DNA of 64,000 bases from Pedobacter zeae (GCF_014196715.1 NZ_JACIEF010000004.1:620001-684000); one strand, 5' to 3'; positions 25,283 through 34,270 are shown, counted from the first letter of the stretch. Program-made: numbers and translations. The notes: generated from the sequence alone by a model not told the origin.

Positions 25283-27571
25283 ATGAAACGACTATTTATC
25301 GCCTTATTGGGGTTTGCAGCAACAACCAGCTTCGCTCAAACCATTGGTAAGGTTACCGATCCGGTTGATTGGATAAATCCGCTGATGGGAACTGCATCCA
25401 AACCGGCATTATCAAACGGAAATACCTATCCAGCCATTGGTTTGCCCTGGGGAATGAACATGTGGACGCCACAAACCGGTAAAAACGGCGACGGATGGGC
25501 ATATACTTACGATGCCGATAAAATCAGGGGGTTTAAACAAACGCACCAGCCGTCGCCATGGATGAACGATTATGGCGCTTTTTCTTTAATGCCTGTTACC
25601 GGTAAATTAAAATTTACTGACGATGACCGCGCAAGCTGGTTCAGCCATAAAGCAGAGGTTGCTAAACCTTATTATTATAGCGTTTATTTGGCAGATGCAG
25701 ATGTGACCACCGAAATTACGCCAACAGAAAGAGCTGCCCAGTTCAGGTTCACCTTCCCAAAAACCGATAGTTCGTATGTGGTAATTGATGCACAGAACCG
25801 TGGTTCTTACATTAAAATTATTCCGGCCGAAAGAAAAATTATTGGTTATACTTCCAAGTATGCTCGTGGCCCCTTGCCTAAAAATTTCAAAAACTATTTT
25901 GTAATCTATTTTAACAAAGATTTCAAATTGGCAAAAACCTGGGATGATAAGAAACTAAACGATAAAGATTTAGAGCTTACCGTTGATCATGCGGGTGCTG
26001 TTATCGGTTTTGCCACTCAAAAAGGCGAGCAGGTAATTGCAAAAGTAGCTTCTTCATTTATCAGTTTCGAGCAAGCCGATTTAAACTTAAAAAGAGAGCT
26101 GGCCAATGATGCTTTCGAGGCTACAAAAGCAAAAGGTCGTGCTATCTGGAACAAAACCTTAAGCAAAATTGCAGTTGAAGGCGGTACCATCGATCAAACG
26201 CGTACTTTTTACTCGGCCATGTACCGCACCTTGTTCTTCCCGAACAAATTGTACGAAATTGATGCACAGAACCAGATTGTACACTGGAGCCCGTATAATG
26301 GACAAGTATTGCCTGGGTATATGTTTGCCGGAACAGGTTTCTGGGATACTTTCAGGGCATTGTATCCTTTCTTAAACCTGGTTTATCCTTCAATCAATAA
26401 AGAAATGCAGCAAGGCTTAATTAACGACTATAAGGAAGGAGGCTGGTTGCCTGAGTGGAGCAGTCCGGGTTATGCCAATATCATGGTAGGTAACAACTCT
26501 GCTTCGGTAGTTTCTGATGCTTATATTAAAGGTATGCGCGGTTATGATATCGAAACCTTGTGGCAGGCAGTAAAACATGGTGCCAACAACGAAGGCCCTA
26601 TGGAAGCCGTTGGCCGCGATGGCGTTAAATACTACAACGAATTGGGTTATGTACCTTTTGATGTTAAGAAGAACGAAAATGCAGCTAAAACCTTGGAGTA
26701 TGCTTATGATGATTTCACCATTTACCAGTTGGGAAGAGCATTGGGTAAACCTGCATCTGAAATTGATATTTACAAGAAAAGGGCAATGAACTATAAAAAC
26801 CTTTTCGATCCGGCTTCGGGCTTAATGCGTGGTAAAAACCAGGATGGAACTTTCCAAAGCCCGTTCAGTCCGTTTAAGTGGGGTGGTGCATTTACCGAAG
26901 GTAACAGCTGGCACTATACCTGGTCGGTTTTCCAGGATATTGATGGTTTAGCTAAACTAATGGGCGGTCACCAAAAATTTGTAACCAAACTGGATTCGGT
27001 TTTCTCTATGCCTCCGGTATTTGATGAAAGTGCTTATGGAGGTGTGATCCACGAAATCCGAGAAATGCAAATTGCCAACATGGGCCAATATGCACACGGA
27101 AACCAGCCGATCCAGCACATGATTTACCTGTACAACTATGGTGGCGCACCTTACAAAACCCAGTATTGGGTTCGCGAAACCCTGAACAGGATGTACAAAG
27201 CAACGCCTGACGGTTATTGCGGTGATGAAGATAACGGCCAAACTTCTGCCTGGTATGTGTTTTCGGCAATGGGCTTTTATCCGGTGACCCCTGCTACAGA
27301 TCAATATGTGTTGGGTGCACCTTTGTTTAAAAAAGTAACCGTTACTTTAGAAAATGGCAAGCAGCTAGTGATCAATGCACCTGCAAACAGCGATAACAAC
27401 CGTTACGTACAGTCGTTGCAGATTAATGGTAAGCCATATTCTAAAAACTGGATCAGCCATAGTGGTATGCAAAAAGGTGCCGTGTTAAACTTTAATATGT
27501 CGGCAACGCCAAATAAAACAAGGGGTTCAAATCCAGCCGATTTTCCATATTCATTATCAACAGAAAAGTAA
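25283..27571 (+). CDS. GH92 family exo-alpha-mannosidase (second copy)
   Basis: The 762-residue protein has a signal peptide (MKRLFIALLGFAATTSFAQ) and the same GH92 framework as the gene at 12621. LPWGMNMWTPQTGKNGDGWA is near residue 52, FTEGNSWHYTWSVFQD has the probable acid E539, and GDEDNGQTSAWYVFSAMGF has the probable base residues D648 and D650. The two copies differ in substrate-contact loops (QAHQCSSWTRDY against QTHQPSPWMNDY), so different linkages or different positions in a branched mannan are plausible. It lies between BSP2 and the DUF1080 gene in the O7 transcript. Confidence 0.94.
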   Translation: MKRLFIALLGFAATTSFAQTIGKVTDPVDWINPLMGTASKPALSNGNTYPAIGLPWGMNMWTPQTGKNGDGWAYTYDADKIRGFKQTHQPSPWMNDYGAFSLMPVTGKLKFTDDDRASWFSHKAEVAKPYYYSVYLADADVTTEITPTERAAQFRFTFPKTDSSYVVIDAQNRGSYIKIIPAERKIIGYTSKYARGPLPKNFKNYFVIYFNKDFKLAKTWDDKKLNDKDLELTVDHAGAVIGFATQKGEQVIAKVASSFISFEQADLNLKRELANDAFEATKAKGRAIWNKTLSKIAVEGGTIDQTRTFYSAMYRTLFFPNKLYEIDAQNQIVHWSPYNGQVLPGYMFAGTGFWDTFRALYPFLNLVYPSINKEMQQGLINDYKEGGWLPEWSSPGYANIMVGNNSASVVSDAYIKGMRGYDIETLWQAVKHGANNEGPMEAVGRDGVKYYNELGYVPFDVKKNENAAKTLEYAYDDFTIYQLGRALGKPASEIDIYKKRAMNYKNLFDPASGLMRGKNQDGTFQSPFSPFKWGGAFTEGNSWHYTWSVFQDIDGLAKLMGGHQKFVTKLDSVFSMPPVFDESAYGGVIHEIREMQIANMGQYAHGNQPIQHMIYLYNYGGAPYKTQYWVRETLNRMYKATPDGYCGDEDNGQTSAWYVFSAMGFYPVTPATDQYVLGAPLFKKVTVTLENGKQLVINAPANSDNNRYVQSLQINGKPYSKNWISHSGMQKGAVLNFNMSATPNKTRGSNPADFPYSLSTEK

Positions 27572-27588
27572 TTAATTTTATCTTTCCA

Positions 27589-27644
27589 CTGAGTAGTAAA
27601 AACCTGCTCAATGGAAATTTTAAAACACAGCTTGCCCACAAGGG
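27589..27644 (+). other. Hairpins between GH92 and the DUF1080 gene
   Basis: TTCCACTGAG near 27587 pairs with CTCAATGGAA near 27605, and a short GCCC/GGGC hairpin follows near 27635. There is no T-run of terminator type. These could set transcript stability between the two genes. Confidence 0.3.
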
Positions 27645-27654
27645 CGGGCACAAC

Positions 27655-29076
27655 ATGAAACCAAATATGATAAGAAACGTCTCAAAGACGGGTTTTACAG
27701 CCATGCTCTGGCTTTGTGGAACCATGCTGGCCTACAGTCAGCGCATTGAATTAAAAGACCTGTCTGCTTTCCGGAACCCCGGAAATTCGTGGTCGCTGGC
27801 CGGAAATGTCGTAGCCGATTTAAACGGTGAAAATGTTTTAAAAGCAACGAAAGGCGAAGGGATCCTGGTTAACCAGTCTTCGGCTAAAAAAGCCGGATCT
27901 GATTTGTTTACCGTAAACGAATATGGTAACGTAGCAGTAGAACTTGATTATTTAACTTCTAAAGGTGCAAACTCTGGTATTTACCTGCAAGGTAATTACG
28001 AAATCCAGATTGATGATGCCTGGGGATTAAGAAATGCAACCTCCTCTAATAACGGTGGCATTTACCAACGCTGGGATGATACCAAACCCGAAGCCGAAAA
28101 AGGTTTTGGCGGTGTAGCACCACGACAGAACGCAAGTAAAGCACCTGGTTTATGGCAGCACATTAAAATTGTTTTCCAGGCACCTAAGTTTGATGCTTTG
28201 GGCAAGAAAACACAAAACGCTAAAGTAATCAGTGTGGTGCTTAACGGCGTAACCATCCATGAGAACGTAGAATTGTTTGGTGCAACCCGTGGCGCTGCAG
28301 GTGCCGAAAAAGCTACCGGACCATTGCGTTTACAAGGCGACCATGGTAGCGTTGCTTTTAGAAACATCGTAGTTACCGCACTATCCGATATTCCCAAGTC
28401 AGACCAAAGAGGAGGAGCAGATCCGATTTATATCGAAGCAGCCAGCAACAACATGATCAGAAGTTTTGTTGATGTATTGCCGGGAGTACGTTCGGTACAT
28501 GCCATTTCAGTAGGTGGACCAGAAAAAACAGCCTATAGCTATGATTTGGATAACGGAACCTTATTGCAAGGCTGGCATGGTGATTTCATTGATGCAACAC
28601 CCATGTGGGATGGCCGCGGTAACGGTACCTCGCGCGCATTGGGTAGTGTAACCCGTTTTACCAAAAAGCCGGTTTTAGCCATTTCGAAACTGGCAAATGC
28701 ACAGGATAAATGGGTAACTGATACGGCAGGTACAGGTTTCCGCACAAAAGGATATGTACTCGATAAACAGGAAAGACCAACATTTAAATACAATATTTAT
28801 GGCACTACCGTAACCGATGCCGTAAAAGTGATGGAAAACGGGGAAGGTTTAACCAGAGAAATTACTGTCGGCAATGCTTCAAAAGAGCTGTATTTCCTTT
28901 TAGCTACTGCTTCAGATATCGAAGAAGTATCGAAAGGTTTATACCTGGTTGATGATAAATCTTATTATATCCAGCTGGCTGATGGCACGGCCAAACCGGT
29001 AATCAGGGATGTGGATGGCAAGAAGGAAATGGTGGTGGCCATTGGAAGTAAGTTAAATTATACCATTTTGTTTTAA
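27655..29076 (+). CDS. Secreted DUF1080 (3-keto-disaccharide hydrolase-type) protein
   Basis: The 473-residue product has a signal peptide ending at AYSQ. The N-terminal 220 residues form a DUF1080/LamG-like jelly roll: ELDYLTSKGANSGIYLQGNYEIQ-type core, NNGGIYQR, and PLRLQGDHGSVAFRNIVV. This domain family includes 3-keto-glycoside hydrolases and lyases. Residues 240-473 form an additional beta-rich domain (SVHAISVGGPEKTAYSYD, DATPMWDGRG) that I do not recognise. It is followed after 11 bp by a dehydrogenase-cytochrome c gene, and the pair could oxidise a sugar and then cleave the 3-keto product. That pathway is an inference from the family and the neighbour. Confidence 0.78.
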   Translation: MKPNMIRNVSKTGFTAMLWLCGTMLAYSQRIELKDLSAFRNPGNSWSLAGNVVADLNGENVLKATKGEGILVNQSSAKKAGSDLFTVNEYGNVAVELDYLTSKGANSGIYLQGNYEIQIDDAWGLRNATSSNNGGIYQRWDDTKPEAEKGFGGVAPRQNASKAPGLWQHIKIVFQAPKFDALGKKTQNAKVISVVLNGVTIHENVELFGATRGAAGAEKATGPLRLQGDHGSVAFRNIVVTALSDIPKSDQRGGADPIYIEAASNNMIRSFVDVLPGVRSVHAISVGGPEKTAYSYDLDNGTLLQGWHGDFIDATPMWDGRGNGTSRALGSVTRFTKKPVLAISKLANAQDKWVTDTAGTGFRTKGYVLDKQERPTFKYNIYGTTVTDAVKVMENGEGLTREITVGNASKELYFLLATASDIEEVSKGLYLVDDKSYYIQLADGTAKPVIRDVDGKKEMVVAIGSKLNYTILF

Positions 29077-29087
29077 TTGTGATAGTA

Positions 29088-31043
29088 ATGAGAAATACAT
29101 GTAAGAAATTAGCAATACTGGCATTAAGTTTTAGCTTTACCACAGTTTTTGCACAGGAAACACCTAAAGAAGAAGATTTTTTCAAAATAAATAAAGTACG
29201 CGTACCCGAAGGGCCTATTTTAGAGGTTGGCGGGTTAATAACCTTACCTAATAGCGATTTGGCCCTTTCTACCCGTAGGGGAGAAGTATTTATCGTAGAA
29301 AACCCAACCACAACCAAACCTTACTGGCGCAGATTTGCTTATGGCTTACACGAAATTTTGGGTATTGCCTATAAAAATGGTGCTATTTATGTAGCACAGC
29401 GTGGCGAGTTAACCAAACTGGTTGATAAAGACCAGGATGGTAAGGCCGATGTGTACGAAACCGTATATGCATGGCCTTTAAGTGGTCACTACCACGAATA
29501 TAGCTTCGGACCTAAATTAATGCCTGATGGTACTTTTATGGTTACTGCAAACGTGGCCTTCGGCGATGAGGAATGGTGGCGTGCAGAAAGCCGGGTGCCG
29601 ATGCGGGGTTGGGCCATGAACATTACCGAAGATGGTAAAATGAGCCCTTATGCTGCGGGCTTCCGTTCGCCTGCCGGTATTGGCGAAATCGACGGTAAGT
29701 TTTATTATACCGAAAACCAGGGCGACTGGGTAGGATCGGGTGGTTTATGGAAAGTAAACAAAGGCGATTTTATGGGACATCCTGCAAGTTTAAGGTGGAC
29801 CAATCTGCCAAACTCTCCGGTTAAATTACAGTCTGATTTCTTTTATTCGCAAATAGACGAACGCAGAACCAAAAACGAGCAGGGAAGATACATTAAGCCT
29901 GAAAACAGGGTTAATGAAACCTTTAAAACCTTGTTCGATATGAAAAAGGTATTCCCTGAATTACGTTTGCCATCGGTTTGGTTACCTTACGGTATCTTAG
30001 GTATTTCTTCTGCTGAGCCGGTTAAAATTCCTGAGAATACATTCGGGCCATTTGCCGGCCAGATTTTAGTTGGCGACCAGGGTATGAGTATCATTTCGAG
30101 AATTTTTATGGAAACCGTGAAAGGTGAAGAGCAAGGTGCTGCCTTCTTGTTTCGTAAAGGTTTCCGTTCAGGTGTGTTAAGATTAGAGTGGGGTACCGAT
30201 GGTTCTTTATTTGTTGGAGAAACCAACCGTGGCTGGGGATCAGCAGGTGATGCCAATGAAGGCTTAGAAAGATTGGTTTACAACAATAAAACCCCTTTTG
30301 AGATGAAAGCGGTCAGGGCAATGCCTGATGGTTTCGAAGTGGAATTTACCATGCCGGTAGATCGTAAATCTGCAGAAGATTTAGCTTCTTATAATGCGGA
30401 AAGTTTTATTTATAAATACCACCCGGTTTATGGTTCGCCACCGGTAAATACCGAGAAATTAAAAATTTCAGGCGTTAAAGTTTCGGCTGATGGATTGAAA
30501 GCAAGAATTATCGTTCAAAACCTGCGTCAATATTACATCCATACTTTAACGTTAGATGGTATCCGTTCGCAGGATGGTTTCTATTCGTTGATTCATCCGG
30601 TAGCTTATTATACCTTAAATCAGATTCCTGATGGAACCAAGCTTAGCATGAGCGAAGTGAGTACTAAAAACTCAGAAGCCAGCCAGGCTGCACCTGCACC
30701 AGCTAAAAAAACTACAGCGACTAAAACTGCTGCTCCAAAAACAGCAGCAACCAAAGCGCCTGCGGCTGTTACGGCTCCTGCAAAAGCGCCAACATTTAAA
30801 GAAGTTGAAGGTTTATTAACTAAAAATACTTGCCTGGCTTGCCACAATCAGACCAAAAGACAAATTGGTCCTCCATTTGCGGAAATTGCAAAGCGTAAAT
30901 ATTCACCTGAGAAAATATTTCAGTTGATCCACAACCCCCAGCCGCAAAACTGGCCAGGTTACTCAACAGAGATGCCTCCAATGCCTCAGGTAACCAAAGC
31001 TGAAGCATATAAAATTGCCAGCTGGATTAATTCATTGAAATAA
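29088..31043 (+). CDS. Secreted sugar-dehydrogenase-like beta-propeller fused to cytochrome c
   Basis: The 651-residue product has a signal peptide (LSFSFTTVFAQ). The main domain resembles soluble PQQ/sorbosone-dehydrogenase-like beta-propellers (VPEGPILEVGGLITLPNSD, FGPKLMPDGTFMV, FRSPAGIGEIDGKFYYTENQGDWVGSGGLW). An Ala/Lys/Thr-rich linker (about residues 530-570) joins it to a class I cytochrome c domain with C582-L-A-C-H586 and a probable axial Met at 629 or 632. It would pass electrons from a sugar to the periplasmic chain. A GTG at 29079 is in frame, but the ATG at 29088 gives the cleaner signal. It is the last gene of the O7 block. Confidence 0.8.
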   Translation: MRNTCKKLAILALSFSFTTVFAQETPKEEDFFKINKVRVPEGPILEVGGLITLPNSDLALSTRRGEVFIVENPTTTKPYWRRFAYGLHEILGIAYKNGAIYVAQRGELTKLVDKDQDGKADVYETVYAWPLSGHYHEYSFGPKLMPDGTFMVTANVAFGDEEWWRAESRVPMRGWAMNITEDGKMSPYAAGFRSPAGIGEIDGKFYYTENQGDWVGSGGLWKVNKGDFMGHPASLRWTNLPNSPVKLQSDFFYSQIDERRTKNEQGRYIKPENRVNETFKTLFDMKKVFPELRLPSVWLPYGILGISSAEPVKIPENTFGPFAGQILVGDQGMSIISRIFMETVKGEEQGAAFLFRKGFRSGVLRLEWGTDGSLFVGETNRGWGSAGDANEGLERLVYNNKTPFEMKAVRAMPDGFEVEFTMPVDRKSAEDLASYNAESFIYKYHPVYGSPPVNTEKLKISGVKVSADGLKARIIVQNLRQYYIHTLTLDGIRSQDGFYSLIHPVAYYTLNQIPDGTKLSMSEVSTKNSEASQAAPAPAKKTTATKTAAPKTAATKAPAAVTAPAKAPTFKEVEGLLTKNTCLACHNQTKRQIGPPFAEIAKRKYSPEKIFQLIHNPQPQNWPGYSTEMPPMPQVTKAEAYKIASWINSLK

Positions 31044-31060
31044 ATAACTTAATAAAAGGA

Positions 31061-31091
31061 ACGGTTGATGGAAACATCAGCCGTTTTTTTA
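31061..31091 (+). terminator. Rho-independent terminator ending the glycan locus
   Basis: ACGGTTGATG (31061-31070) pairs with CATCAGCCGT (31075-31084) around a GAAA loop, and seven T follow. It lies 18 bp after the cytochrome gene stop. Confidence 0.88.
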
Positions 31092-31183
31092 TGGATTTGT
31101 ACGCCATCCTGAATTTATTTCAGAATCTGCTACATAAAAAGGAGGTTATTTATTTAGATAAGTATGATAATACAATCCCTTTT

Positions 31184-31272
31184 AAAAAGAAATGAGGATT
31201 CCACAATAGCAGAATCCCCATCATCTAAATTAACGCTCTCACATACATTAACGCTGTAAAAACGATTTATTG
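31184..31272 (-). repeat. Copy A of a three-copy conserved intergenic element with hairpin
   Basis: On the minus strand this reads as a conserved core (minus-strand sense of 31221-31257), then a hairpin (ATGGGGATTC with GAATCCTCAT) and a T-rich end. The core is nearly identical to copies at 32891 and 33070, but the hairpin has matching changes in both arms. It lies between the glycan-locus terminator and rpiA. Confidence 0.6.
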
Positions 31273-31375
31273 CGTCAGCTTTAAATTTTTTTTCATTTTT
31301 CGCATTGGTATGTATCCAACCGAAACAAAATAAATGTTTTCATCATGTGTAACATTTAACTCCTATTTTTACTTT

Positions 31376-32065
31376 ATGGAAAATACCAATCAAAACCAGC
31401 AGGATGCCGAAAAACAGGCTGCGGCACTGGCGGCTGTAAAATACGTTAAAGAGGGTGATGTAGTGGGCTTAGGTACAGGATCTACTACCACTTTTGCCAT
31501 TAGAGCGTTGGGGAAGCGGGTGCAGGAAGGTTTAAATATTACTGCTGCTGCCAGTTCTGTTGCTACTGAAAAACTGGCTAAATCATTAGGCATCGAAATC
31601 CTCGATTTGGGCACTTTAAGCAAAATCGATATCAGTATAGACGGCGCCGACGAATTTACCGAATCGCTCGACTTGATTAAAGGTGGGGGTGGTGCACTTT
31701 TCAGGGAGAAAATTATTGCTTCTCTAAGTAAAAACGCCATCGTAATTGCTGATGCCTCGAAAAAGGTAAAAAAGCTGGGCGCCTTTACTGTACCTGTTGA
31801 AGTAATTCCATTGGCCTACCAATATGTTTTCGATCAGATCGCCTTATTAGGTGGGCAAGGCAAACTCAGGATAAAAGAAAATAAAACCTTTATTACCGAT
31901 AATGGAAATGTGATTATCGATGCTGATTTTGGCCTGATTGATAACCCAGCGAAACTGTCTTCCGATCTCAACCAGATTAATGGTATACTGGCGCATGGTT
32001 TGTTTATAAACCTCACCTCAAAAGTAGTGATGAGCGAGGGGATGGAAATCATTGTATTTGAATAG
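31376..32065 (+). CDS. rpiA: Ribose-5-phosphate isomerase A
   Basis: The 229-residue protein has all RpiA signatures: VGLGTGSTTTFAI, DISIDGADEF, LIKGGGGALFREKI and the ending HGLFINLTSKVVM. It interconverts ribose 5-phosphate and ribulose 5-phosphate in the pentose phosphate pathway. The frame is open for 14 codons upstream to an ATG at 31334, but the family N-terminus and the Gln-rich start (MENTNQNQQDAEKQAAA) favour the ATG at 31376. It is a single gene with no link in function to the glycan locus. Confidence 0.95.
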   Translation: MENTNQNQQDAEKQAAALAAVKYVKEGDVVGLGTGSTTTFAIRALGKRVQEGLNITAAASSVATEKLAKSLGIEILDLGTLSKIDISIDGADEFTESLDLIKGGGGALFREKIIASLSKNAIVIADASKKVKKLGAFTVPVEVIPLAYQYVFDQIALLGGQGKLRIKENKTFITDNGNVIIDADFGLIDNPAKLSSDLNQINGILAHGLFINLTSKVVMSEGMEIIVFE

Positions 32066-32371
32066 TTGGCAATGGTTCAATAATTCGTTGGTTTATAAGC
32101 AAATCCGTCATTGTGAACTGAAGGGCAGGGAGGGGGTAGGCGTGAAGCAATCTTATCCCATGTTCATTGTTATTAATCTAATAAAAATTGATTATCGCTA
32201 ATTTTGAGCCGCTTCCACTCCATTCACCGATAAAATCATCTCTTCTTAAATTTTCCGAAAATTTTTACCGGTGGTTTTATTTCACTCACCGATAAAATAT
32301 CATAACTGGAGGAAAAAGCATTCCCCTGCCTGTATTTCTGTGCTACATTTGAATCATAAAAACAAACAGTC
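32066..32371. other. Intergenic region with repeated CACCGATAAAAT motif
   Basis: TCACCGATAAAAT occurs at 32224-32236 and 32286-32298. An inverted variant (TTTTTACCGGTGG) lies between them at 32262-32274. The left part (32110-32160) holds a decayed version of the TCATTG...GAAGCAATCTT intergenic repeat seen in full at 39441. No gene is seen. Confidence 0.45.
32344..32351 (+). promoter_or_regulatory. -7 box TACATTTG before the LiaF-like membrane gene
   Basis: This exactly matches TAnnTTTG, 20 bp before the start codon at 32372. It lies downstream of the repeated CACCGATAAAAT motifs, which may be its control sites. Confidence 0.45.
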
Positions 32372-32761
32372 ATGGAAACTTTCATCAAAAAAAATCACGC
32401 TGATAAGCAATTAGGTTTAGGCATTTTAATCCTGGTAATCGGTTCGGTATACTTACTTAGAAACACTGGGGTTGACGTTCCTCACTGGATATTAAGATGG
32501 CATACCATTATGTTGGGTGCAGGTTTGTGGATGGGTTACCGCAAAAATTTCCAGGGAAATGGCTGGCTGGCATTAACCGTTATAGGTGGTTTGTTCACCT
32601 TTAGATCAATCAGCATTTTTGATTTCAATCTATCGGGAATCAGTATTCCTTTAGTGTTAATCGGTTTAGGTTTGTATATGGTCATGAAACCTAAAAAGGT
32701 TCAAAACTTTGATCAATATTTTGAAAAGAAACCTGTTGACTTTAGCAACAAAGCAGAATAA
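32372..32761 (+). CDS. Small membrane protein, LiaF/DUF5668-like transmembrane region
   Basis: The 129-residue product has about four hydrophobic segments (LGLGILILVIGSVYLL, HTIMLGAGLWMGY, WLALTVIGGLFTF, ISIPLVLIGLGLYMV) and a charged C-terminus. This resembles the LiaI/LiaF-like transmembrane module found near envelope-stress regulators, but there is no such regulator beside it here. It has its own promoter and terminator. The function is unknown. Confidence 0.7.
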   Translation: METFIKKNHADKQLGLGILILVIGSVYLLRNTGVDVPHWILRWHTIMLGAGLWMGYRKNFQGNGWLALTVIGGLFTFRSISIFDFNLSGISIPLVLIGLGLYMVMKPKKVQNFDQYFEKKPVDFSNKAE

Positions 32762-32789
32762 AAAATTATAACTCTATCATATATTTTGG

Positions 32790-32824
32790 AAAGGGACATT
32801 TTTTTAACAGGTGTCCCTTTTTTA
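32790..32824 (+). terminator. Rho-independent terminator after the small membrane gene
   Basis: AAAGGGACA (32790-32798) pairs with TGTCCCTTT (32812-32820), which continues into T. Confidence 0.82.
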
Positions 32825-32890
32825 TGCTTAGCAGCAGGGCGTAGAGATTTGATCGCCATAGGCGCTGCTCCAAGCACCTTGCCCTCTGCT

Positions 32891-32988
32891 AAAAAAGAAA
32901 CGGGGATTCCACCCTTAGGCAGTATCCCCGTCATCTAAATTAACGCTCTCATATACATAAACGCTGTAATTGAAATATATTGTGTTGA
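32891..32988 (-). repeat. Copy B of the three-copy conserved element
   Basis: The minus strand gives the core, then ACGGGGAT...ATCCCCGT (8-bp stem, 18-nt loop) followed by TTCTTTTTT, a good terminator shape. It is over 95% identical to copy C across about 98 bp, and it starts 179 bp from copy C. Confidence 0.7.
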
Positions 32989-33069
32989 GTTAATCATTTC
33001 TACTGAAGTGAAGCCCGAGGGAGAAATCTGTTGAAGAAATCCTTCGATTGCGCCCAGGTTGACAAACAC

Positions 33070-33167
33070 AAAAAAGAAACGGGGATTCCACCCTTAGGCA
33101 GTATCCCCGTCATCTAAATTAACGCTCTCACATACATAAACGCTGTAATTGGAATATATTGTGTTGC
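33070..33167 (-). repeat. Copy C of the three-copy conserved element, downstream of the GlxA-type gene
   Basis: The sequence is almost the same as copy B. It starts 26 bp after the stop of the minus-strand regulator gene, so it can serve as its terminator. The conserved core upstream of the hairpin would then be 3' UTR or a small RNA. Confidence 0.7.
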
Positions 33168-33192
33168 GTTTAAATTTTTTTATTTTTTTTTG

Positions 33193-34179
33193 CTAAACCT
33201 GTAAAACGGGGGCCGCTTTATGGTATTTATTGCGGTATTCGATTGGCGTTAAACCGGTAATTTTTTTGAAAACATCCCTGAATGATTTGGTATCGGTATA
33301 GCCTACATCGAACATCACTTCGGTAATGTTTTTTCTGCTCGATTCGAAACTCCGTTTTGCCGCTTCAATTTTAACCCTTTGTATGTACTCAATTACCGTA
33401 TTTTTGGTTGCACTTTTAAACCTGCGTTCAAAACTCCTCCGGCCCAGGGCGAGCATATCTGCCAGCTGATCTACCGTAATCCGTTCCTGGTAATTTCCAT
33501 CAATAAATTCCTGAGCCTTTTTAATTTTTGCATCCTCATGGCCTTTCTGGCCCTGAAACATCATGAAAGCCAGCTGACTTTCGCGATCAATATCAATAGC
33601 GAAATATTTTGCTGCTAAAATTGCGGTATCGCGATCCGTATATTTTTCAACCAGGTACAAAAGCAGGTTCCAATATGAATTTGCACCACCGCTCGAATAT
33701 AATCCCTGTGCATCGGTAATAATGCTGCCATCAACCAGTTCTACATCAGGAAACATTTCCCTGAACTGATTGGCAAACAACCAGTGTGTAGAACATTTAC
33801 GGCCATTTAATAAACCTGTTGAGGCCAATAAAAATGCACCTAAACAAAGTGAGGCTACTTCGGCACCTTTTGCATGCTGTTTTACCATCCACGGGATCAG
33901 CTCCTGATTTGCCTCCATCGCGTAGTTTACATTACCACTTATTGCCGGAACAAAAATGAGATCGGTATGTTCAATTTCATGCAATAATTTATCGGCATGT
34001 ACCGAGAAAAGATTATTGTTCAGCTTTACCTCTCTAGTCATGGCTACAAGCTCTACTTTAAAAAGCGGCAATTTGCCCGATGCCTGTAAAAATTCATTAA
34101 CAGCGGTAAATAAATAACGTGGATCTGCAATGGCCTCGATCACGGCAGTCTCTGGGATTAAGATAGATACATGTTTCAT
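33193..34179 (-). CDS. GlxA-type transcriptional regulator (DJ-1/PfpI domain plus AraC HTH)
   Basis: The 328-residue protein has an N-terminal amidotransferase-like domain (about 1-190: HVSILIPETAVIEAIADPRY, AEVASLCLGAFLLASTGLLNGR with a nucleophile-elbow Cys, STHWLFANQFREMFPDVELVDG). A C-terminal AraC/XylS DNA-binding domain follows (about 215-320: ITVDQLADMLALGRRSFERRF, FDVGYTDTKSFRDVFKKITGLTPIEYR). Such proteins activate neighbouring genes. It is divergent from a VOC-domain gene and a DoxX-like gene, its likely targets. The effector is unknown. Confidence 0.92.
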   Translation of the reverse strand: MKHVSILIPETAVIEAIADPRYLFTAVNEFLQASGKLPLFKVELVAMTREVKLNNNLFSVHADKLLHEIEHTDLIFVPAISGNVNYAMEANQELIPWMVKQHAKGAEVASLCLGAFLLASTGLLNGRKCSTHWLFANQFREMFPDVELVDGSIITDAQGLYSSGGANSYWNLLLYLVEKYTDRDTAILAAKYFAIDIDRESQLAFMMFQGQKGHEDAKIKKAQEFIDGNYQERITVDQLADMLALGRRSFERRFKSATKNTVIEYIQRVKIEAAKRSFESSRKNITEVMFDVGYTDTKSFRDVFKKITGLTPIEYRNKYHKAAPVLQV

Positions 34180-34262
34180 ATCTCAAATATAGCAAGGCTC
34201 TTTGTCGTAAACAACCCCCGCAATTGTCGTTTCTGCGTGTTCCACTTACTGTAATCTCCCTG

Positions 34263-34270
34263 TATGTTTG
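34263..34270 (+). promoter_or_regulatory. -7 box TATGTTTG before the VOC gene
   Basis: This exactly matches TAnnTTTG. The leader behind it contains a 9-bp inverted repeat, TTGATGCCA (34284-34292) and TGGCATCAA (34323-34331). Confidence 0.42.

Noticed and set aside
31334..31375. Upstream extension of rpiA
   Set aside because: The 14 added residues are unlike any RpiA and include promoter-like T-rich sequence.
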